From an uncultured Mycoplasmatota bacterium (GTDB lineage: Bacteria; Bacillota_I; Bacilli_A; RF39; UBA660): a DNA stretch of 26,863 nt. The notes under the pieces were generated by a model, which had not been told where the DNA came from, made no database searches, and was given only the letters and a program-made list of their open reading frames with translations. The translations under genes and the position numbers were made by a program. The DNA lies in contig URFW01000010.1 of NCBI GenBank assembly GCA_900547225.1, positions 1 through 26,863 on the forward strand. Reading direction: 5' to 3'. Below are positions 22,541 to 26,863 of the stretch, piece after piece; position 1 is the first letter of the stretch; each line of letters opens with the position of its first letter.

Positions 22541-22672
22541 ATTAACTTGTCCTCCCTTCGCCTATATCTGGTATAGACTTGCTCCGTAACGAATTACCTG
22601 ATTTCCCTTAAGTTATAAAAACAACTTAACCGGGTGTATCAGCAACCTCGCACATCTATGCATCTACACGCA
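22541..22672 (-). promoter_or_regulatory. Structured 5' leader of the S10 operon
   Basis: Between the inferred transcription start and rpsJ lie about 130 nt with four possible stems on the minus strand. P1 is GTGTA/TACAC (22634-22669). P2 is a 7-bp perfect stem TTAAGTT/AACTTAA extended by CCC/GGG across a GG bulge (22605-22634). P3 is GTAA-TTCG-TTAC with a UUCG loop (22586-22597). P4 is a 7-bp stem with a CCAGA loop (22560-22578), ending 4 nt before the ribosome site. No T-run follows any stem. The layout suggests autogenous control by a ribosomal protein, perhaps at translation initiation. I recall that rpsJ leaders have been predicted in Firmicutes by comparative genomics; membership was not tested. 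Confidence 0.55.
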
Positions 22673-22678
22673 GTTACC

Positions 22679-22707
22679 ATTATATCAGAAGAATTCCTTT
22701 ATTTCAA
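22679..22707 (-). promoter_or_regulatory. S10 operon promoter
   Basis: TTGAAA (22702-22707) is spaced exactly 17 nt from a perfect TATAAT (22679-22684) preceded by TGA, an extended -10. Start near 22672. The sequence upstream (22710-22790) is AT-rich with T/A runs and no gene. Confidence 0.85.
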
Positions 22708-22791
22708 GGGGTTTTTACGACTTTTTTGCATTTTTTTCTTCACATAAAAATTTATTACTTTTTCCTAAAAATATGTTAATTTTTAAATAAT

Positions 22792-22822
22792 AAAAAACAG
22801 AAAAAGATTAATTTTCTGTTTT
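22792..22822 (-). terminator. Intrinsic terminator of the rdgB gene
   Basis: An 11-bp perfect stem (AAAACAGAAAA with its complement; 22794-22804 and 22812-22822) has a 7-nt loop containing the rdgB stop codon (22808-22810) and ends in T on the minus strand. The coding sequence therefore runs into the hairpin. Confidence 0.85.
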
Positions 22823-23416
22823 AAATTTCATTAAATACCTATTTGCCATATCTAATGCTTCTTTTCTTGGGCTTAGTTTTAGTTTTTCTATAGTAGATAT
22901 TTCAGCTAGTGTCTTTCCATTTGAAAGTTCGAATATTTCATCAAAGCCAAAGCCATTTTCACCCCTTGCAGCATCACTTACTACTCCGGATAAAACATAT
23001 TCAAATGTTTCTTCAAAGTTTTTGCTTTTTAAAGCTATAACCGTTGTATAATGACATTTTCTTTTTTCTTTCACCGTATTACCTACTTTTTTTAATAATT
23101 CTAAATTCTTAATATGATCATCAGCATCTAGCCATCTAGCAGTATGTACACCTGGAAAGCCATTTAATATATCTATTGAAATTCCAGAGTCATCGGCGAT
23201 GCATATATACTTCTTGCCTATTTGTTCATATAAATCTCTTACTTTTTCTAGCGCATTATCTTTATAGGTATCGTTATTCTCGCTAACAGTTATTTTTTTG
23301 CCCAGTATATTCTCCATATCTTTTATTGATAATACATCATAATCTTTAAATATTTCTTTTATTTCACTTATTTTACCCTTATTACTGCTTGCAACTACTA
23401 TTGTTTCTTTTTTCAT
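22808..23416 (-). CDS. rdgB: XTP/dITP diphosphatase (RdgB/HAM1 family)
   Basis: The ATG at 23416 follows GGAGAG by 7 nt and gives 202 residues; an upstream in-frame TTG lacks support. The enzyme removes non-canonical purine nucleotides (XTP, dITP, ITP) by pyrophosphate release, keeping them out of DNA and RNA. Conserved elements are ASSNKGKISEI (9-19), Glu46, DDSG (75-78), GFPGVHTARW (86-95) and GENGFGFDEIF (152-162). The usual SHR near the C-terminus is SPR (182-184). It has its own promoter and terminator and is not obviously co-transcribed with either neighbour. Confidence 0.94.
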   Translation of the reverse strand: MKKETIVVASSNKGKISEIKEIFKDYDVLSIKDMENILGKKITVSENNDTYKDNALEKVRDLYEQIGKKYICIADDSGISIDILNGFPGVHTARWLDADDHIKNLELLKKVGNTVKEKRKCHYTTVIALKSKNFEETFEYVLSGVVSDAARGENGFGFDEIFELSNGKTLAEISTIEKLKLSPRKEALDMANRYLMKFKTEN

Positions 23417-23449
23417 TTTGCACTCTCCAATCAATTATTAATTACTAAC

Positions 23450-23478
23450 ACTATACCCCATTCTTATATTACTTGCAA
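23450..23478 (-). promoter_or_regulatory. Promoter of rdgB
   Basis: TTGCAA (23473-23478) and TATAGT (23450-23455) are separated by exactly 17 nt, 34 nt upstream of the start codon. Good match to sigma-A consensus. Confidence 0.75.
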
Positions 23479-23516
23479 GGACTATAAAATCTAGTTAGAA
23501 AAATTATTTAAAATTC

Positions 23517-23542
23517 AAAAAAGACAACTTTGCGTTATCCTT
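23517..23542 (-). terminator. Intrinsic terminator of the dockerin-cohesin operon
   Basis: Arms 23534-23542 and 23520-23528 pair over 9 bp with two G-U pairs around a GCAAA loop, followed by T on the minus strand. The stop codon of the cohesin-like gene (23535-23537) is inside the stem. Confidence 0.7.
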
Positions 23543-24176
23543 TCTTTTTTACTTCTTTATAACCAATTGTAATAAATACTCCTGCAACTAGTATTCCAAA
23601 TACAACTAAGGCTATTTTAACATCAGCAGTTTTAGGATTTTTAACACTAGTTTTTGAACTACTTGTATTTGTAGTATCAGATGTATTACTATTATCATTC
23701 GTTATGCTACCTTGATTATCATTATTAGTATTTTGAGAAAAACTTATGGTTGCTTTAGATGCTGTAATGTCTTCTTCTGTACCATCAGTATCACCAAATT
23801 TAACATCTTTTATCTCTAATCCTAACGACGTATCACTAGTAGAGGTATCTTTTAATTTTACCTTTAACGTTCCTATATTAAACGTTCCTTTTTTACCAGT
23901 ATCAGTATATAACTGAATATTTCCTTCATCACCATTTCCTTGCCATGCGCTATCAGTAATAAACTCTATGGTTGCATTAGAAGTATCAACAATTGAAGCT
24001 GAAATACTATATACCTCCTCATTTGATGTTCCTTTAACACTACAAGTTGCCGTATCATTCATACCATAGCTTTCCTTATCACATGTGATACTAACACTTC
24101 CTGTTAATGCTTTTGCATTAATTGGTATTATTATCATTAATGATAATAATATTAAATAACATAATTTCTTTTTCAT
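23535..24176 (-). CDS. Surface-anchored cohesin-like domain protein
   Basis: The 213-residue protein has a signal peptide (about 1-23, ending AKA) and a beta-rich domain (about 25-148). Next come a Ser/Thr/Asn linker (about 149-178), NPKTAD (180-185), a hydrophobic helix (187-206) and a basic tail (KEVKKKG). The beta domain follows the cohesin/Ig-like pattern: ESYGMNDTATCSVKG near the start, GNIQLYTDTGKKGTFNIGTL, KVKLKDTS, then GLEIKDVKFGDTDG and ATISFS. Cys32 and Cys45 could form a disulfide. The C-terminus resembles a sortase signal with an unusual motif, or a plain membrane anchor. It starts 17 nt after a dockerin-bearing gene, supporting a receptor role. The cohesin call is from pattern, without a profile search. 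Confidence 0.75.
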   Translation of the reverse strand: MKKKLCYLILLSLMIIIPINAKALTGSVSITCDKESYGMNDTATCSVKGTSNEEVYSISASIVDTSNATIEFITDSAWQGNGDEGNIQLYTDTGKKGTFNIGTLKVKLKDTSTSDTSLGLEIKDVKFGDTDGTEEDITASKATISFSQNTNNDNQGSITNDNSNTSDTTNTSSSKTSVKNPKTADVKIALVVFGILVAGVFITIGYKEVKKKG

Positions 24177-24193
24177 ATTTTTCCATCCCTTTC

Positions 24194-26863
24194 CTATAAT
24201 TCTGTTATTTTTCCTCTTACATATCTATATAACTTCGCAACATCTGCGATTGTTATTTTTCCATCACCTGTTAGATCAGATATTTCAAGAGTTTCACTAT
24301 CAGTTATTACTTTAGTTTTTCTAACATGTCTATACAATAATGATACATCCGCGATTGTTATTTTATCATCACCCGTTATATCTCCTTTAGCCCGAGTAGA
24401 TATGGTATAAACTTTCAATATATCATCGTTATATTTTATATATAACTTATCATTTAAATACTCTTTTGTGCCATTTGTAACTTTAATGTCTTTAAAATCT
24501 AATCCATCACTTTTTGTAACTCTTATATTATCTTTGCTTAAGTCATACTTACTCGATGATACACTTACTAACTTATATGTTTTCATTACATCATCGCCAT
24601 TTTTAATATTTAAGTTATAGTTATCATCAACATTTAAACTCAAATTTACTAAGCTTATGTTATTTTTATCAAAATTATTAATACCTAAATATATATATTC
24701 TTTAGTTAGGTCATACTTATTTGATGAATATTTTAACAATTTAAATTCTTTTAAAACATCGTTATTATACTTTATTTCTATTTTATCATTTAAAACATTA
24801 ATAGTCCCATTTACAATAGATAATAAGTTTTTATAAAATATATCATTACCAACATATATATAATTTTTATTTAAATCATATGTATTAGAATATATCTTAA
24901 CTAACTTATATGACTTTAGTACATCATTATCATACTTAATATTTAACGTACTATTATCTACTTGTAATGTACAATTAGTTAAGTTAAACTTACTTTTATC
25001 TAATTCTTTATTACCTATATAAATATAATCCTTTGTTAAATCATAAGTATTACTTGTTATCTTAATTATTTTCTTACTATCTAATATTTCATCATTATAT
25101 TTTATATTTAACGTATTATCTTTTTCTTCTAACGAGACATTTGTTACTTTTATATTATCTTTATTAAAGTTATTATCATAGATATAGTCTTTTGTTAAAT
25201 CATACTTATCACTTGTTACTTTTAATAGTTTAAACTCATCTAATTTATCTTTACCATATATTATATTTATACTGTTTTCTTGTTCCTCTATAGATGCATT
25301 AGTAACATCCAATAAGTTACTATTAAATTCTTCATTCTTAGTATAAACATACCCGTTACCAACTTTATAATTATTAGATGATACTCTTACTAATTTATAT
25401 GATCTTACTATTTCATCACCATATTTTATATTTAACATATTATCTTTTTCTTCAACAATGCAATTTTCTAATACCATGTCACCTTTATTAAACTTTTTTG
25501 TGCCAAGATAAATATAATCTTTTGTTAAATCATATTTACTTGATTCATATCTCACTATTTTATATGTTCTTATTACTTCTTCATTAAATAAGACATTTAA
25601 CGTATCACCGGTTAAATCCAACGTGACATTTGCAGTGTTTATTAAACTCAAATCCAACTTTTCATTAGTCTTTAATAATATATAGCCATTTCTTAAATCA
25701 TACACGCTAGAAGATATTCCAACTATATCAAATTCATCTAATTTGTCTTTATCGTACTTAATAATTACTTTATTATTAGCTACATCAAACGTACCATTTG
25801 TTACTTTTATATTAGATTTATCAAACATGCTATCAAACACATATAAATATTTATCTTTTATTTGATATACATCACTAGATACACTTACCAGTTTATATGA
25901 CTTTAATAATTCATCTTTATATTTTAATTTTAATATATTACTTTCTATTTCATAAGTTATATTTTCAGTTTTCATCTTACTTTCATCAAATGATCCAGTC
26001 CCTATATAAATATAATCTTTTGATAAATCATACTCTGAACTTTCAAAATTAATACTTACAACATCTATTTCCTTTAATACATCATCATTATACTTAATTG
26101 TTAACTTACTATTTTCATAAACAGCCTTACAATTAATACACTTAATATCAGATACATCAAAATGATTATTTACGTTATAAATATAGTCTTTTGTTAAATC
26201 ATACTTATCACTTGTTATTTTAACTATTTTTTTACTATCTAATATTTCATCATTATATTTAATATTTAACGTATTATCTTTTTCTTCTAATGAACCATTT
26301 ACTACGTTTATATTATCTTTATTAAAGTTATTATCATAAATATAATCTTTTGTTAAATCATAAGTATTACTTGATATATTTATAATTTTGTATTCTTCCT
26401 CTACAACATCATCATGGTATAAAATAAGTTTGTTGTCTTCTATTTTTCCATTTATATACTGAAAATCAATATTTGATAATATGGTATTTAAATCAGTATC
26501 ATTTTTTGTATAAATATACTTTTTATCATTGTTTATTTTATACTTATTACTAGTCATATCGTATACATTTATAGTAATATTTGAAATTGTTGAATCAAGC
26601 GTTGTTGATGTTGTACCAACATTTACTCCCGTAATAACATTATTATTATTAAATGATGCAACATTTTTATCATTAACTACATACTTATTTTTTAATTGCT
26701 CTGGAAGAATTATTGGTAATTTGTATGTTTCATTTCTTCTCAAATATAATTTATTAATAAAATTGTTATCCAAACTCAAGTATGTTAAGGATGTATTCTT
26801 ACTTAAATCTATACTACTTAAGTTGTTGGAGTCCAAATCCAAGTATGTTAAGGATGTATTCTT
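24194..26863 (-). CDS. LRR / repeat-stalk / dockerin surface protein (5' partial)
   Basis: The reading frame is open to the right edge, so the start lies outside; 889 residues are visible. Domains in order: leucine-rich repeats of 21 residues (1-42), a Big2-like segment (about 43-104, VVNDKNVASFNNNNVITG and VNVGTTSTTL), and thirteen tandem modules of about 55 residues (105-823). The C-terminal dockerin (827-889) has two loops, DITGDDKITIAD and DLTGDGKITIAD, each followed by a helix ending YRHVR or YRYVRG. Composition is rich in Asn, Asp, Lys and Ile, as expected for a secreted AT-rich-genome protein; the signal peptide would be off-window. No enzyme domain is seen. It is co-transcribed with the cohesin-like gene downstream. 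Confidence 0.88.
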   Translation of the reverse strand, partial: KNTSLTYLDLDSNNLSSIDLSKNTSLTYLSLDNNFINKLYLRRNETYKLPIILPEQLKNKYVVNDKNVASFNNNNVITGVNVGTTSTTLDSTISNITINVYDMTSNKYKINNDKKYIYTKNDTDLNTILSNIDFQYINGKIEDNKLILYHDDVVEEEYKIINISSNTYDLTKDYIYDNNFNKDNINVVNGSLEEKDNTLNIKYNDEILDSKKIVKITSDKYDLTKDYIYNVNNHFDVSDIKCINCKAVYENSKLTIKYNDDVLKEIDVVSINFESSEYDLSKDYIYIGTGSFDESKMKTENITYEIESNILKLKYKDELLKSYKLVSVSSDVYQIKDKYLYVFDSMFDKSNIKVTNGTFDVANNKVIIKYDKDKLDEFDIVGISSSVYDLRNGYILLKTNEKLDLSLINTANVTLDLTGDTLNVLFNEEVIRTYKIVRYESSKYDLTKDYIYLGTKKFNKGDMVLENCIVEEKDNMLNIKYGDEIVRSYKLVRVSSNNYKVGNGYVYTKNEEFNSNLLDVTNASIEEQENSINIIYGKDKLDEFKLLKVTSDKYDLTKDYIYDNNFNKDNIKVTNVSLEEKDNTLNIKYNDEILDSKKIIKITSNTYDLTKDYIYIGNKELDKSKFNLTNCTLQVDNSTLNIKYDNDVLKSYKLVKIYSNTYDLNKNYIYVGNDIFYKNLLSIVNGTINVLNDKIEIKYNNDVLKEFKLLKYSSNKYDLTKEYIYLGINNFDKNNISLVNLSLNVDDNYNLNIKNGDDVMKTYKLVSVSSSKYDLSKDNIRVTKSDGLDFKDIKVTNGTKEYLNDKLYIKYNDDILKVYTISTRAKGDITGDDKITIADVSLLYRHVRKTKVITDSETLEISDLTGDGKITIADVAKLYRYVRGKITEL
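24197..24385 (-). other. Dockerin domain (two EF-hand-like repeats)
   Basis: The last 63 residues hold two F-hand-like loops with Asp at positions 1, 5 and 12 (DITGDDKITIAD and DLTGDGKITIAD) and a helix rich in Leu/Tyr/Arg after each. Position 3 is Thr in both, where classical type I dockerins have Asn. The two copies are near-symmetric, as in dockerins able to bind in two orientations. Confidence 0.85.
24395..26551 (-). repeat. Thirteen tandem modules of about 55 residues
   Basis: Thirteen units of 53-60 residues start with the motif SxxYDLTKDYIY. They continue with FDKxNIxVTNG-like and LNIKYNDEIL segments and end YKLVxVS. Each unit predicts about five strands and one short loop, suggesting a small beta domain; in series they would form a stalk. 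Unit boundaries (first base on the minus strand) include 26551, 26371, 26212, 25213 and 25054. Units 2 and 9 are nearly identical in DNA. Confidence 0.9.
26738..26863 (-). repeat. Leucine-rich repeats, at least two units
   Basis: Two 21-residue units (SLTYLDLDSNNLSSIDLSKN and SLTYLSLDNNFINKLYL) are visible. A perfect 24-nt DNA repeat recurs 63 bp apart (26777-26800 and 26840-26863), reaching the window edge. More units are likely beyond it. Confidence 0.85.

Noticed and set aside
22541..22672. T-box or known metabolite riboswitch before rpsJ
   Set aside because: No T-box sequence, no terminator and no recognisable riboswitch core; a ribosomal-protein leader fits better.

Overview
The window is AT-rich bacterial chromosome carrying one almost entirely leftward (minus-strand) block of housekeeping genes. 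The S10-spc-alpha order, the zinc-type S14 and L36, the cysteine-LID adenylate kinase and the ecfA1-ecfA2-ecfT-truA string next to rplQ all point to a low-GC Bacillota (Firmicutes) of the class Bacilli. The loss of rpmD and map from the cluster, the 16S 5' sequence and the dockerin/LRR surface proteins suggest an uncultured, Mollicutes-related gut lineage such as RF39; that placement is inference from memory, not proven. Tryptophan was TGG wherever I checked and genes are full length with TGA read as stop, so the standard code applies.

Layout, left to right: 1-400 is the 5' part of a 16S rRNA gene (minus strand, running off the left edge), with a boxA-like leader, a very strong extended -10 promoter and phased A-tracts upstream. 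692-1231 is a DUF402/YgaC-type nucleotide phosphatase. 1457-4426 holds three envelope genes, each with its own apparent promoter: a CtpA-type S41 protease, a membrane-anchored thioredoxin-fold-like protein and a LolA/YdcC-like lipoprotein. 4534-4740 is the only plus-strand gene, a DUF378 membrane protein that converges on truA with a shared bidirectional terminator. 4780-7915 is ecfA1-ecfA2-ecfT-truA, the energising module of an ECF vitamin transporter plus a tRNA pseudouridine synthase. 7991-9127 is a short-chain dehydrogenase with an orphan type IV-pilin-like protein. 9201-22540 is the S10-spc-alpha cluster (29 genes, rpsJ to rplQ, including secY, adk, infA and rpoA), driven from a promoter at 22679-22707 through a structured leader of about 130 nt. 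22808-23416 is an XTP/dITP pyrophosphatase. 23535-26863 is a two-gene surface operon.

The surface operon is the most interesting part. The upstream gene (partial, running off the right edge) encodes leucine-rich repeats, a Big2-like domain, thirteen tandem modules of about 55 residues and a C-terminal dockerin. The gene 17 nt downstream encodes a signal peptide, a cohesin-like Ig-fold domain, a Ser/Thr/Asn linker, an NPKTAD sorting-like motif and a C-terminal membrane anchor. Together they look like a minimal cell-surface cohesin-dockerin display system: an anchored receptor and a long stalked LRR ligand, with no enzyme domain in view.

Gene ends are very compact. Several stop codons lie inside the stem or loop of the intrinsic terminator, and at least two terminators run directly into the -35 box of the next promoter.
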